A stretch of 64,000 nucleotides of DNA from Oceanobacillus saliphilus (GTDB lineage Bacteria; Bacillota; Bacilli; Bacillales; Amphibacillaceae), in assembly GCF_023522835.1 (NCBI RefSeq), contig NZ_JALCZU010000003.1, forward strand, positions 124,001 to 188,000. Direction: 5' to 3'. The position numbers and the translations under genes were made by a program. This document shows positions 36,400 to 45,609 of this stretch, piece by piece. The notes beneath the pieces are model-generated. The model saw only the letters and a program-made list of their open reading frames with translations. It was not told where the DNA came from and did not search any database. The first letter of the stretch is position 1. The number at the start of each line of letters is the position of its first letter.

Positions 36400-37561
36400 G
36401 TCGTACACCTCCTTTTTCATAGTTTTTGTGTATTTGCGCTGCAATGATATTTTTCTGTATTTCCGAGGTTCCTTCATAGATTCTTGTAATTCGAGCATCA
36501 CGATAGAAGCGTTCAATTGGATATTCAGAAATATAGCCAATCCCTCCATGAATCTGGAGTGCCTTATCAGCCACTCGGTTATATGTCTCTGATCCCATTA
36601 ATTTAACCATCGCCGCTTCTTTAATCACTTTCTTCTTTTGGTCCACCATGGATGCAACACGATACACAAAGGAGCGAAGTGCTTCTATTTCCATTGCCAT
36701 TTCAGCTATATAGTGCTGGATTATTTGCTGTTCAAAGATAGGTTTACCAAACTGAATCCGGTTATGGGCAAAATCAACGGACATTTCCAGCAGCTTTTCA
36801 CTGGACCCAAGATTTCTTGCAGCCATTCCCGCACGTCCATTTGCTAAGATCTTCAGGGCATTCATATACCCTTGTCCCACTTCCCCCAAGACGTTCTCTT
36901 CAGGTACTTCACAGTCTTCAAAGAATATTTCCGATGAATGAGAGCCATGTAGTCCCATTTTCTTTTCAACTGCACCAATTTGAAATCCGGGAGTATCTTT
37001 TTCAACAATAAACGAAGTGATCCCTTTAGCCCCCTTGGATGGATCTGTGACTGCCATTACTGTGAATATATCAGCTATCGGAGCATTGGTTATATAATGC
37101 TTGCTACCATTAAGGATGTACTTATCTCCTTTTTTGACGGCTGTCGTTTTAAGATTGGATGCATGTGATCCTGCACTTGGTTCGGTCAGGGCAAATGCAC
37201 CAATCCGTTCTCCTGAAGCCATCCCTGGCAAATATTTACGCTTCTGTTCTTCGGTTCCCATTTCTACGATACCGACTCCACCAATTCCGGTATGTCCTCC
37301 AATAACCGTTGTATAGCCATTATGTGTTCTGCCAACTTCTTCAAGAACCGCACATTTTCCGAGCATACTTAATCCAAGACCACCGTATTCTTCCGGAACA
37401 CTTAGTGCGAATAAACCCATTTGCTTTGACTTTTCCATAATATGATCCGGAATCTCATTCATCTCTTCAATGGTCATTGCATGTGGCTCTACTTCCTTGT
37501 CAATGAAATCACGTATACCTTCTTTTAGCGACTGAATATCCTCTGGTAATTCAAAATTCAT
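36389..37561 (-). CDS. Acyl-CoA dehydrogenase (probable pimeloyl-CoA beta-oxidation)
   Basis: About 390 residues. FAD-binding FALTEPSAGSHASNLKT and HYITNAPIADIFTVMAVT are followed by KALQIHGGIGYISEYPIE and RITRIYEGTSEIQ, which keeps the catalytic glutamate of short/medium-chain enzymes. Its place in the operon between the 3-hydroxyacyl-CoA dehydrogenase and the hydratase suggests it oxidises pimeloyl-CoA or a shorter dicarboxylyl-CoA after ring opening. The ATG at 37561 follows GAGGAG, only 4 bases after the previous stop. A longer frame to 37591 overlaps that gene and is not preferred. Confidence 0.88.
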   Translation of the reverse strand: MNFELPEDIQSLKEGIRDFIDKEVEPHAMTIEEMNEIPDHIMEKSKQMGLFALSVPEEYGGLGLSMLGKCAVLEEVGRTHNGYTTVIGGHTGIGGVGIVEMGTEEQKRKYLPGMASGERIGAFALTEPSAGSHASNLKTTAVKKGDKYILNGSKHYITNAPIADIFTVMAVTDPSKGAKGITSFIVEKDTPGFQIGAVEKKMGLHGSHSSEIFFEDCEVPEENVLGEVGQGYMNALKILANGRAGMAARNLGSSEKLLEMSVDFAHNRIQFGKPIFEQQIIQHYIAEMAMEIEALRSFVYRVASMVDQKKKVIKEAAMVKLMGSETYNRVADKALQIHGGIGYISEYPIERFYRDARITRIYEGTSEIQKNIIAAQIHKNYEKGGVRHGI

Positions 37562-37565
37562 TATC

Positions 37566-38429
37566 CTAACTCCTCTCTGCGCTATAGTCATAAATTCCTT
37601 GTCCTGACTTTCTTCCGAATCTGCCTGACTTCACATATTTCGTAAGTAATGGTGATGGGCGATATTTTTCTCCTAAATGGTAATAGAGATATTCCATATT
37701 GCGCAGCCTGCTGTCCAGTCCAACCAGGTCAGCCATCTCAAGCGGACCCATTGGATGGTTCAGACCGAGCTTAATCGCTTTATCAATATCTTCAGCAGAA
37801 GCGACTCCTTCCATAAGCATGTTCATCGCTTCATTACCAATGATGCAATTCATCCGGCTCGTAACAAAACCAGGAAATTCATTCACTTCTACAGATTCTT
37901 TTCCCATTCTTTCTGCGACAGACTTAATAATCTTCACTGTTTCATCTGAAGTATCCATTCCCCGGATAATTTCAATCAGTTTCATTCGGTGGACCGGGTT
38001 AAAGAAATGCATCGCCACAAATTTTTCCGGATGTTTTGTAGTAGCTCCAATTTCTGTCGGACTCATTGTTGATGTATTGGTAGCTAAAATAGCATGAGCC
38101 GGGGCAAATTCATTTACCTGTTTAAAGATTTCTATTTTAAGATCCATCTTTTCCAAAACAGCTTCAATAACCACATCTGCCTCTTTCACCGCCACACTTA
38201 TATCTGTCGTGTAGACGAGATTACTGTGGATTAACTCTTGCTGATCAGATTTAATGTAACCTTTCTCAGCGCTTTTAGCTGCCAGGTCATGAATGTAATT
38301 CTTTGCTTGTTCAATAGCCTCTTTGGAAATATCCTGCAAGATAACATCATATCCGGATAATGCTGCCTGATATGCAATACCACGTCCCATAGTTCCACTT
38401 CCGATAACTCCAATATGATTCACCACCAC
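37566..38429 (-). CDS. 3-Hydroxyacyl-CoA dehydrogenase (Hbd/PaaH type)
   Basis: About 287 residues. The Rossmann motif GVIGSGTMGRGIA opens the protein; EAVLEKMDLKIEIFKQ, the catalytic stretch AMHFFNPVHRMKLIEI and NEFPGFVTSRM follow. The C-terminal domain has NHPMGPLEMADLVGLD. It oxidises 3-hydroxyacyl-CoA with NAD. The GTG at 38429 is 8 bases from GAGGGGG and is preferred over TTG at 38435. It lies between the thiolase and an acyl-CoA dehydrogenase, a natural set for oxidising pimeloyl-CoA. Confidence 0.9.
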   Translation of the reverse strand: MVVNHIGVIGSGTMGRGIAYQAALSGYDVILQDISKEAIEQAKNYIHDLAAKSAEKGYIKSDQQELIHSNLVYTTDISVAVKEADVVIEAVLEKMDLKIEIFKQVNEFAPAHAILATNTSTMSPTEIGATTKHPEKFVAMHFFNPVHRMKLIEIIRGMDTSDETVKIIKSVAERMGKESVEVNEFPGFVTSRMNCIIGNEAMNMLMEGVASAEDIDKAIKLGLNHPMGPLEMADLVGLDSRLRNMEYLYYHLGEKYRPSPLLTKYVKSGRFGRKSGQGIYDYSAERS

Positions 38430-38443
38430 GAACAATTCCCCCT

Positions 38444-39637
38444 CTACACCTGGCAGTTTTCAATAATCGTACTTATCCCTTGGCCTCCGCCAATACACAA
38501 TGTTACAAGTCCATACTTTTCTCCACTTCTTTCCATTTCGTGAAGCAGTTTCGTCATTAAAATGGCTCCAGTAGCACCTAAAGGATGACCTAAAGCAATA
38601 GCTCCTCCATTCACATTAACTTTGTTCAGATCCAGCTTTAATTCATTCATAACAGCTAGAGACTGGGCAGCGAAAGCTTCATTTAACTCTATTAGTCCGA
38701 TATCATCCAATGTCAAACCGGCTCGTTTTAAGGCAATTTGGGTGGAGCTTACGGGGCCAATGCCCATGATTTGAGGTGAAACGCCACTGACAGCATGCGA
38801 TACAATTTTTGCTTTTGGTTTAACACCATGTTTTTGTACCGCATCTTCTGACATAAGCAAAACAGCTGATGCACCATCATTTCTGCCACTGCTGTTACCG
38901 GCAGTAACGGTACCATTATCCTTGAAAACCGCTTTTAACGTACTAAGTTTTTCAGGACTGGTTGCACGTGGATGTTCATCCGTCTTAAATATGTTAATTG
39001 TCTTTCTTTCTTTTACTTCATAAGGGACAATCTCTTTTTCAAATTTACCCGTATTTATTGCCTGACTTGCCCGCTCCTGGCTACTGAATGCAAACGCATC
39101 CTGTTCACTTCGGGAGATCCGATATCTTTCAGCCAGATTTTCAGCTGTTAATCCCATTGTCAGTTCTCCATATTCTTCCATTGGTTGTGATCGGAGCTGA
39201 CTTTCCGTATTGGAATCCAATAATTGAGTGGATCCTGTCCCCAAACCATATCTCGCATGACGGATATAAAAAGGTGCAGTGCTCATAGACTCCACACCAC
39301 CAGCAATAATCATATCGCCAACACCTCCGTTTATCTGGAGTGCCGCATTATTTATTGCCTGAAGGGAAGATCCACATTGCCGTTGTACCGTATATCCCGG
39401 CACCTCCACAGGCAGACCTGCCCGCAAGAGAGCAAGTCTTGCGATATTTGGATTGTCTGCACTTTGCTTCGTATGTCCAAGTATGACTTCGTCTACCAAA
39501 CGCTTATCAACTTCCGTTCGATCAATGATTTCTTCAATTACTTTTGCAGCAAGAAAATCTGCTGGTACATTTTTCAATGCGCCACCCATTTTCCCGATAG
39601 CTGTTCTTATAGAATCTATCAAATATACAGCCGCCAT
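38444..39637 (-). CDS. Thiolase (3-ketoacyl-CoA thiolase, probable 3-oxopimeloyl-CoA)
   Basis: About 397 residues. Active cysteine C88 is in QRQCGSSLQA, NEAFAAQSLAVM and GHPLGATGAILM follow, and the second cysteine is in VTLCIGGGQGISTI. It cleaves 3-ketoacyl-CoA with CoA. Within this operon the likely substrate is 3-oxopimeloyl-CoA, giving glutaryl-CoA and acetyl-CoA (inference from context). The ATG at 39637 lies 6 bases from AAGGGGTGG. Gaps to badH and the hydroxyacyl-CoA dehydrogenase are 35 and 14 bases. Confidence 0.9.
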   Translation of the reverse strand: MAAVYLIDSIRTAIGKMGGALKNVPADFLAAKVIEEIIDRTEVDKRLVDEVILGHTKQSADNPNIARLALLRAGLPVEVPGYTVQRQCGSSLQAINNAALQINGGVGDMIIAGGVESMSTAPFYIRHARYGLGTGSTQLLDSNTESQLRSQPMEEYGELTMGLTAENLAERYRISRSEQDAFAFSSQERASQAINTGKFEKEIVPYEVKERKTINIFKTDEHPRATSPEKLSTLKAVFKDNGTVTAGNSSGRNDGASAVLLMSEDAVQKHGVKPKAKIVSHAVSGVSPQIMGIGPVSSTQIALKRAGLTLDDIGLIELNEAFAAQSLAVMNELKLDLNKVNVNGGAIALGHPLGATGAILMTKLLHEMERSGEKYGLVTLCIGGGQGISTIIENCQV

Positions 39638-39672
39638 AAAGTCCACCCCTTCCAATTTAAACTAGTAATTGC

Positions 39673-40419
39673 CTATACCATGGTTAACCCGCCATTTACC
39701 GATAATGTTTGACCTGTTACATAGTCAGCTTCAGGTGAGGTAAAATATGCAACGGCATTCGCAATATCTTTTGCTTCCGCCAACCTTCTGAATGGAATTG
39801 CTTTTTCCAATGCCTGAACAATCCCTTGATTATATGAACCAATTTCTGCTATAAGCGGTGTATTACTTGGACCTGGGGCAATACAATTAACGTTTAATTT
39901 ATGTCTCGCCATTTCTCGGGCAAGAGTTTTTGTCAGCGCAATAATTCCTCCTTTAGCTGCAGAGTAGACCGCCTCACCACTTGAACCGACTCTTCCAGAA
40001 TCCGATGCAATATTAACTACTTTTCCAGAGCCATTTTCAATCATAATCGGCAGTATTTCCTTGCACGTATGAATTTGCCCCATTAAATTAATATCAACGA
40101 TCGTTTTCCATGTACTCGGTTCACTTTTCAGGAAAGGTTCTACTTTATCCCAACCAGCATTATTTACTAAAACATTTATCGTTTCAAAGTGGGTTAAGGA
40201 TTCCTTCACTGCTTCCTGTACACTTTCCAATGTAGTTACATCACAATAGACCGCAAGAGCCTCCACATTTTCTTCTTTTAAAATAGCTACTGTTTTCTCA
40301 GCACCTTCCATATTAATATCCGCAACAATAATACGCATCGATTTTGAACCTAATGTTCTGGCAATCTCTCTACCAATCCCACTACCTGCTCCTGTAACAA
40401 AAGCTACTTGTTTTGTCAT
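39673..40419 (-). CDS. badH: 2-Hydroxycyclohexanecarboxyl-CoA dehydrogenase (BadH-like SDR)
   Basis: About 248 residues. A full SDR active site is present: GAGSGIGREIA, NNAGWDKVEPFLKSEP, NIASDSGRVGSSGEAVYSAA with tyrosine and the following lysine. The stretches NNAGWD..PFxKxEPxxW, SDSGRVGSSGEAVYSA and TGQTLSVNGGLTM closely follow Rhodopseudomonas BadH as recalled. BadH oxidises 2-hydroxycyclohexane-1-carboxyl-CoA to the 2-keto form with NAD. The ATG at 40419 lies 7 bases from AAGGAG. It follows aliA by 22 bases. Confidence 0.88.
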   Translation of the reverse strand: MTKQVAFVTGAGSGIGREIARTLGSKSMRIIVADINMEGAEKTVAILKEENVEALAVYCDVTTLESVQEAVKESLTHFETINVLVNNAGWDKVEPFLKSEPSTWKTIVDINLMGQIHTCKEILPIMIENGSGKVVNIASDSGRVGSSGEAVYSAAKGGIIALTKTLAREMARHKLNVNCIAPGPSNTPLIAEIGSYNQGIVQALEKAIPFRRLAEAKDIANAVAYFTSPEADYVTGQTLSVNGGLTMV

Positions 40420-40441
40420 ATCCAAACTCCTTTGTTAATTT

Positions 40442-42076
40442 TTATTGATCAATAGATTCCTTCAATTCTTCTCTCAGGCGAAACTTTTGAATTTTACCAC
40501 TTGGTGTACGGGGGAAATCATCCACAATCTCCAAGCGTTCCGGCCAATACTGTTTTGCCACTCCTTTTCCCTTCAAAAAATCCTTTAGTTTTTCAAAAGT
40601 TAGTGGCTCTTTTCCCGGTTTCATACTAACAATTGCACAGGCTTTCTCCTGAAGTCGCTTATCTGGTATTGCAATCAGTTGCGCAACAGATATATCTGGA
40701 TTTTCATGTAGGATATTTTCTACATATGCAACAGGGATATTTTCGCCACCCCGGATGATAATATCTTTATTTCTTCCAGTAATTCGAATATAACCATCCT
40801 CATCCATGACTGCACGGTCACCAGTAATAAACCAGCCGTCGTCTGTATGTTCAGCTCTTGTTATATCCATCCGCTTCAAGTAACCGATAAATTGTGCAGG
40901 TCCTTTGCTGAGTAATGCCCCTTCAACGTTCGGAGGGCAGATTTCTCCATTGGAATCGACAACTTTAACTTCCATTCCCGGGAAAGCGAAACCATCTGTC
41001 GTCGTTAACTTTTCATCTGAATCATCCAAAGCAGTTAATGTTACCAGGCCATTTTCCGATTGACCCCAGCCTGCAATTATTTTAAAATCTACTTTTTTAT
41101 TGGCTTCTTTTACAAGCGGTCTTGGAAGGGGAGCACCAAGTGCAACAAATGTGCGGAATGAACGGATATCCTCCTTTTCAATTCCTTCCAGTTGAATCGT
41201 ATCCTGAAGAAATGGTGTTGCAGATGCTGTAAAGGTTATTCCTTCTTTCTTTATTAGCTCTACAAATTCATGCGGGTTCCATATTTCCTGGTAAACTGCT
41301 GTACCTGCAATATGAGTGGGCAGTCTAACGCCATATCCGAATCCAGTCTGGTGTGCGAAAGTGGAAGCCATAAACATAACATCATCTTTACTCAAACGTA
41401 ATCTATCAATCCAGTAGTCTGTCGATACACATAATGTATTATGTGTATGCATAACTCCTTTAGGGTCACCGGTAGTGCCTGAGGTAAAAATGATTTCTGT
41501 TATGTCGTTTGGATCCATTTCTATTTCATCGAGTATTGCTTTGTCTACCTTTTCCTCCCATGGTTCTTCAAACAACACTGTAAGCGGATTCATTTCCGAT
41601 GGTACATTTTCACCCAATACAAATACACTTTCCATGGAAGGCCATTTTGGCTGGAGACGTTCAATCATTTCCGGATAATCAAAATTTCGAAACGTATCTG
41701 GAACCACAATCATTTTTGATTCGGCCATATTAACCATATAATTGATTTCCCTATCACGATAAATAGGTACTAATGGATTTGTAATTGCTCCAATCCTTGT
41801 TGCAGCATAATGAAGGATAATAAATTCATTCCAGTTTGGTAATTGGAGTGAAATGACATCCCCTTTTCCTAAACCATATTCCAATAGACCCAATGCGACC
41901 CGATCAACAAGTTTACCCAGCTCTTTGTACGTATAACGGCTTTTCTTATCGATGATCGCTACTTTATCAGGGTATTCTTCAATTGCTTTATTTAAATAAT
42001 CCAAGATTGTCTTATTTGGCCAAAGATCCTGATACTCCCGGATATAATCTTCCGTTAAAATGGTTTCGAATTTCAT
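40442..42076 (-). CDS. aliA: Cyclohexanecarboxylate-CoA ligase (AliA-like)
   Basis: A 544-residue adenylate-forming enzyme. IIFTSGTTGDPKGVMHTHNT, GWGQSENG, GWFITGDRAV, GRNKDIIIRGGENIP and the catalytic-lysine region PRTPSGKIQKFRLREEL are all present. The N-terminal pattern LWPNKTILDYLNKA..PDKVAI and the LQLPNWNEFIILHYAATRIGA block fit AliA. The ligase activates cyclohexanecarboxylate with ATP and CoA; an aromatic or other alicyclic acid is the main alternative. The ATG at 42076 has AGGAGG 7 bases upstream. It lies between badI and badH. Confidence 0.85.
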   Translation of the reverse strand: MKFETILTEDYIREYQDLWPNKTILDYLNKAIEEYPDKVAIIDKKSRYTYKELGKLVDRVALGLLEYGLGKGDVISLQLPNWNEFIILHYAATRIGAITNPLVPIYRDREINYMVNMAESKMIVVPDTFRNFDYPEMIERLQPKWPSMESVFVLGENVPSEMNPLTVLFEEPWEEKVDKAILDEIEMDPNDITEIIFTSGTTGDPKGVMHTHNTLCVSTDYWIDRLRLSKDDVMFMASTFAHQTGFGYGVRLPTHIAGTAVYQEIWNPHEFVELIKKEGITFTASATPFLQDTIQLEGIEKEDIRSFRTFVALGAPLPRPLVKEANKKVDFKIIAGWGQSENGLVTLTALDDSDEKLTTTDGFAFPGMEVKVVDSNGEICPPNVEGALLSKGPAQFIGYLKRMDITRAEHTDDGWFITGDRAVMDEDGYIRITGRNKDIIIRGGENIPVAYVENILHENPDISVAQLIAIPDKRLQEKACAIVSMKPGKEPLTFEKLKDFLKGKGVAKQYWPERLEIVDDFPRTPSGKIQKFRLREELKESIDQ

Positions 42077-42090
42077 CTACTAGCCTCCTA

Positions 42091-42891
42091 TTATTTTCTG
42101 AATTTTTGAAAGTCAACAGATCTTTTCTCCAGAAAAGCATTCTTTCCTTCTTCCGATTCAGGCGTATTATAAAACATTGCCAAACTCCCCATCGAGAGTT
42201 GAGATATTCCTTGGATATTTGCAGAATCTGCATTAAACGAATACTTGAGCATTTTTAATGCTGTTGGACTTTTTTCTAGTATTTTTCTGGCCCATTCATC
42301 CGTTGCTTCTGCTAACTGATTAGCAGGAACTACTTTGTTTACTAACCCCATATCCTTGCATTCCTCTGCTGTATACTGCTCACATAAGTACCAGATTTCT
42401 CTTGCTTTCTTTTCTCCAACGATTCTTGCTAAATAGGCTGAGCCAAAACCAGCATCATAACTGCCTACTTTCGGACCACTCTGACCAAATTTTGCTGTAT
42501 CTGCCGCAATGGTTAGATCACAAATCACATGCAGAACATGCCCACCGCCGATTGCAAATCCATTCACAGATGCAATGACAGGCTTCGGGATATTACGTAT
42601 CGTCTGGTGTAAATTCTCTACCTCAAGTCCAATACCTCCTCCTAAACCGCCCGAGTAATCATAACCTCCTTCATTTCCCTTTTCCTTCTGATCTCCACCG
42701 ACACAGAAAGCCTTCTCACCACTTCCTGTTAAGGTTACGACGCCAATCCGATTGTCATCCCAAGCATCACGGAATGTCCAGATTAACTCTTCAATTGTCT
42801 TTGCACGGAATGCATTATAGACCTGTGGGCGATTGATGGTAATTTTGGCTATCCCATCTACTTTTTCATAAAGTACATCTGTCAGTTCCAT
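42091..42891 (-). CDS. badI: 2-Ketocyclohexanecarboxyl-CoA hydrolase (BadI-like, ring-opening)
   Basis: About 266 residues of the crotonase fold, close to MenB/BadI rather than hydratases. [52 protein letters not shown] and [20 protein letters not shown] are shared with BadI; the GGDQ and [13 protein letters not shown] stretches are diagnostic. BadI hydrolyses the ring C-C bond of 2-ketocyclohexane-1-carboxyl-CoA to give pimeloyl-CoA. The ATG at 42891 lies 7 bases from GGAGG; a longer frame to 42909 overlaps the aliB stop. It is the strongest single marker for this pathway. Confidence 0.9.
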   Translation of the reverse strand: MELTDVLYEKVDGIAKITINRPQVYNAFRAKTIEELIWTFRDAWDDNRIGVVTLTGSGEKAFCVGGDQKEKGNEGGYDYSGGLGGGIGLEVENLHQTIRNIPKPVIASVNGFAIGGGHVLHVICDLTIAADTAKFGQSGPKVGSYDAGFGSAYLARIVGEKKAREIWYLCEQYTAEECKDMGLVNKVVPANQLAEATDEWARKILEKSPTALKMLKYSFNADSANIQGISQLSMGSLAMFYNTPESEEGKNAFLEKRSVDFQKFRK

Positions 42892-42908
42892 TACTTTTCC
42901 TCCATCCA

Positions 42909-44084
42909 TTATTTGTTTGATACAGCGCTTTCATAAGAACGAAACTCTTTTCCGATAATATCATTGGCAATTACCATCTGATTTACCTGTGCAGTTCCAT
43001 CTCCAATTTCAAGCCCGATGACATCACGAAGCCGCTGTTCAAGTGGCATTTCTTTCGTATAGGCGTAATGGCCATTTAGCAATAGACATTCATGGATAGC
43101 CTCCTGACTGCATTTCGGGCCAAGCCATTTTACGGAAGCCGATTCTTTCGTATGTTTCAATCCTTGATCGCGAAGCCATAACCCCCGGTAAGCCTGCCAC
43201 TTGATCATTTCCAGCTGTGTATAATGCGTAACAATTGGAAAAGAAACACCCTGGTTCTTTGCAAGCGGTTTTCCAAAGGAATGTCTTGTTTTCACATGTT
43301 CGATTGTTTCATCCAGACTTTGTACTGCTGCACCAATGCATTGTAGCCCAATTAGTAATCGACTAAGATCGAAACCATTCATCACCTGTGAGAATCCCTT
43401 GTTTTCAAGGCCAATTAAGTATTCCTCTGGTACTTCTACATCATTTAAGTAAATGGAACCTCTGCCGATTGGAATATTTCCCATATCCTCATAACCCCTG
43501 CATTCCACTCCTGGAAGATCAGACGGGACAATAAATGCACTGATTCCCCGATTTCCAGCTTCCGGATTTGTTTTCGCAAAGATGATAAAGGCATCCCCTG
43601 CCGTTGCTACACTGATGCCAGATTTCTCTCCATTTAATACATAAACATCCCCTTTACGTATTGCAGTCGATTGAATTCCACCAGCATCCGTTCCTGCAGC
43701 AGGCTCTGTAATGGCAATACCTACAATCTTTTCGCCACTTGCAATTTGTGGCAGCCATTCCTGTTTCAATTCTTCTCGTGCATGATTATTGATAATTTCA
43801 CCAATTAGGGAATTCAACATGACCGCATAGGTGAGATTGAAGTCACCTCTTCCGATTTCCTCAGCAGCTATACCTGTTGTTACACAATCTGCTCCACTTC
43901 CACCATATTCAATGGGAATTCTTAGTCCATTAACACCTAAATCACCTAGTTTTCTCCATAAATGTTTTGGTGTAACCATTTCCCTATCCCATTTCGTATA
44001 GTTGGGAAGCAATTCTTCTAATGAGAATTTCTTTAAGATTTTCCGAAAATCTTCTTGCTCCTCTGTAAATGAAAAGTTAAGCAT
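42909..44084 (-). CDS. aliB: Cyclohexanecarboxyl-CoA dehydrogenase (AliB-like)
   Basis: A 391-residue acyl-CoA dehydrogenase and first gene of the sigma-54 operon. [18 protein letters not shown] and [18 protein letters not shown] are the FAD-binding blocks. The late active-site motif reads [10 protein letters not shown] instead of YEGTSEI, so the usual glutamate base is an aspartate; the alternative long-chain position also lacks glutamate. Unusual bases are known among alicyclic acyl-CoA dehydrogenases. It should oxidise cyclohexanecarboxyl-CoA to the cyclohex-1-ene form. The ATG at 44084 follows AGGGAGGG, about 18 bases after the predicted transcription start. Confidence 0.85.
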   Translation of the reverse strand: MLNFSFTEEQEDFRKILKKFSLEELLPNYTKWDREMVTPKHLWRKLGDLGVNGLRIPIEYGGSGADCVTTGIAAEEIGRGDFNLTYAVMLNSLIGEIINNHAREELKQEWLPQIASGEKIVGIAITEPAAGTDAGGIQSTAIRKGDVYVLNGEKSGISVATAGDAFIIFAKTNPEAGNRGISAFIVPSDLPGVECRGYEDMGNIPIGRGSIYLNDVEVPEEYLIGLENKGFSQVMNGFDLSRLLIGLQCIGAAVQSLDETIEHVKTRHSFGKPLAKNQGVSFPIVTHYTQLEMIKWQAYRGLWLRDQGLKHTKESASVKWLGPKCSQEAIHECLLLNGHYAYTKEMPLEQRLRDVIGLEIGDGTAQVNQMVIANDIIGKEFRSYESAVSNK

Positions 44085-44112
44085 TCAGTTCCCTCCCTTT
44101 CTTCTTTATAGT

Positions 44113-44129
44113 TGCAAAATTCATGCCAA
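44113..44129 (-). promoter_or_regulatory. Sigma-54 (-24/-12) promoter of the cyclohexanecarboxylate operon
   Basis: The minus strand reads TTGGCATGAATTTTGCA, matching YTGGCAYRN4TTGCW with the required 10 bases between GG and GC. Transcription should begin near 44102, leaving only about 18 leader bases that hold the aliB ribosome site. No other such promoter was noticed in the window. Confidence 0.92.
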
Positions 44130-44168
44130 CATTAGTTACGTCATAAATAGGCAATGGCAATTAATTTT

Positions 44169-44218
44169 ATTCGCAATTGGATTATCATTCTTAATTTTGC
44201 GAATTATTATTGCGAATT
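44169..44218. promoter_or_regulatory. Triple TTGCGAAT sites, candidate activator-binding sites
   Basis: TTGCGAATT occurs at 44197-44205 and 44210-44218 (13-base period), and its inverse ATTCGCAA at 44169-44176. They lie about 70 to 112 bases upstream of the sigma-54 start, in the normal range for enhancer-like activator sites, and next to the activator gene. Confidence 0.65.
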
Positions 44219-44237
44219 TATTTTATTTACATGCTAA

Positions 44238-44272
44238 ATGCGAGCAAATCAAGAATAATGATTTGCTCGCAT
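44238..44272 (-). terminator. Terminator of the sigma-54 activator gene
   Basis: A 14-bp stem ATGCGAGCAAATCA / TGATTTGCTCGCAT closes on a 7-base loop, 12 bases after the activator stop. It separates the activator from the sigma-54 promoter. Confidence 0.75.
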
Positions 44273-44283
44273 CAACATACGAT

Positions 44284-45597
44284 TCACTTTAATCCATACT
44301 TTGAAATTTTACGATAGAGACTGGCAATATGAATATTCAATTTCTGGGCAGCTAAACTCCTGTCACCATTTGTTTCTTTTAATACTTGTTGGATTGCCTG
44401 TATTTCTGCTTTTCGGACTTCATGCTCCAAGCTTTCAATAACATATGGTTCCACTTTTTGCATCGGTTCAGGTGCACTTGAAGTAAGATAGAGCATATCC
44501 ACAGTCAGTGTATCTCCTTCAATTATATTCATGCCTCGTTCAATACTAGACTTTAACTCTCGGACATTGCCAGGCCAATGATAGTTCAAAAGCCACTCCT
44601 CCAGTTTTGAGTCAATAAAATTTACTTCTTTGTTGAACTTCTCATTGTAATAATCAACAAATTCATATGCCAATTGTAAAATATCTTCTTTCCTTTTACG
44701 AAGTGGAGGAATTTGCAAATCAAATACATACAGCCTGAAAAACAAATCTTCTCTGAACTCTCCCTTTTTCACGAGTTCTTTAAGATCTCGGTTTGTGGCA
44801 GCTATAATACGAATATTTACCTGCTTACGTGTTGTTCCACCGAGTCTTTCCACTTCTCTTTCCTGCAAGACTCGCAGCAACTTCCCTTGTGATTGGTAGG
44901 TGAGTTCGGATATTTCATCAAGGAATAACGTACCCCCCTGGGCCAGTTCCACCTTACCTGGCTTTCCTTCTTTTTTGGCACCACTAAAAGCACCCGATTC
45001 GTATCCAAAAAGTTCAGACTCAAATAATTCATCGGGAATAGCTACACAATTTACAGCTATAAACGGTGAGTGGCTCCTGCCACTTAAACCATGAATGGCC
45101 TGGGCAAACAGTTCTTTACCTGTGCCACTTTCACCGGTTAATAGAATCGTAGAATTATTGTATGATATTTTAGCAGCTAATTCTTTAACACGTTGTATAG
45201 CTGGACTTTCTCCAATAATATCTTCAAAGCTATAGCGATTTTTCTTGATCGACTTTTTCTTATACTTTTGGGAATCGATAGAATTGAGAAACGAAACTAT
45301 TTCTGAAGGGGCAATATCTTCCTGCCTAATTAAGATTCTATATAAAAAGCCACTATTTTCGGGATACACCTTGATTAAGCAGGAATGCCCAAATACAGTA
45401 GCAAAACTGATTTTCTGCTTTTCATAGGATGATGAGCGATGGATGATGGAATGAATGGAGACTCCAATCAAATCTTTCTCGTGTTTAGAGAATTTATTAC
45501 AGAACGTGGAACTAACAAATAATACTTTTTGATTTTTGTCCGTTTTTATGGCTCCCCAATCATCTGTTAAGCCTAAACGATCCAGTTCTTTCTGCAT
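44284..45597 (-). CDS. Sigma-54-dependent transcriptional activator (PAS-like, AAA+, Fis HTH)
   Basis: About 437 residues. An N-terminal PAS-like sensor (about 10-105) is followed by the AAA+ domain: Walker A GESGTGKE near 155, the sigma-54 contact loop GAFSGA (202-207, a Ser variant of GAFTGA), Walker B LFLDE near 227, then WPGNVREL. A Fis-type helix-turn-helix ends the protein (NGDRSLAAQKLNIHIASLYRKI). There is no receiver domain, so it should sense a small molecule, plausibly a pathway acyl-CoA or acid. The ATG at 45597 lies 4 bases from AGGTGAT. It is co-transcribed with the MaoC-like gene, 12 bases upstream. Confidence 0.93.
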   Translation of the reverse strand: MQKELDRLGLTDDWGAIKTDKNQKVLFVSSTFCNKFSKHEKDLIGVSIHSIIHRSSSYEKQKISFATVFGHSCLIKVYPENSGFLYRILIRQEDIAPSEIVSFLNSIDSQKYKKKSIKKNRYSFEDIIGESPAIQRVKELAAKISYNNSTILLTGESGTGKELFAQAIHGLSGRSHSPFIAVNCVAIPDELFESELFGYESGAFSGAKKEGKPGKVELAQGGTLFLDEISELTYQSQGKLLRVLQEREVERLGGTTRKQVNIRIIAATNRDLKELVKKGEFREDLFFRLYVFDLQIPPLRKRKEDILQLAYEFVDYYNEKFNKEVNFIDSKLEEWLLNYHWPGNVRELKSSIERGMNIIEGDTLTVDMLYLTSSAPEPMQKVEPYVIESLEHEVRKAEIQAIQQVLKETNGDRSLAAQKLNIHIASLYRKISKYGLK

Positions 45598-45609
45598 TAT
45601 AATCACCTA

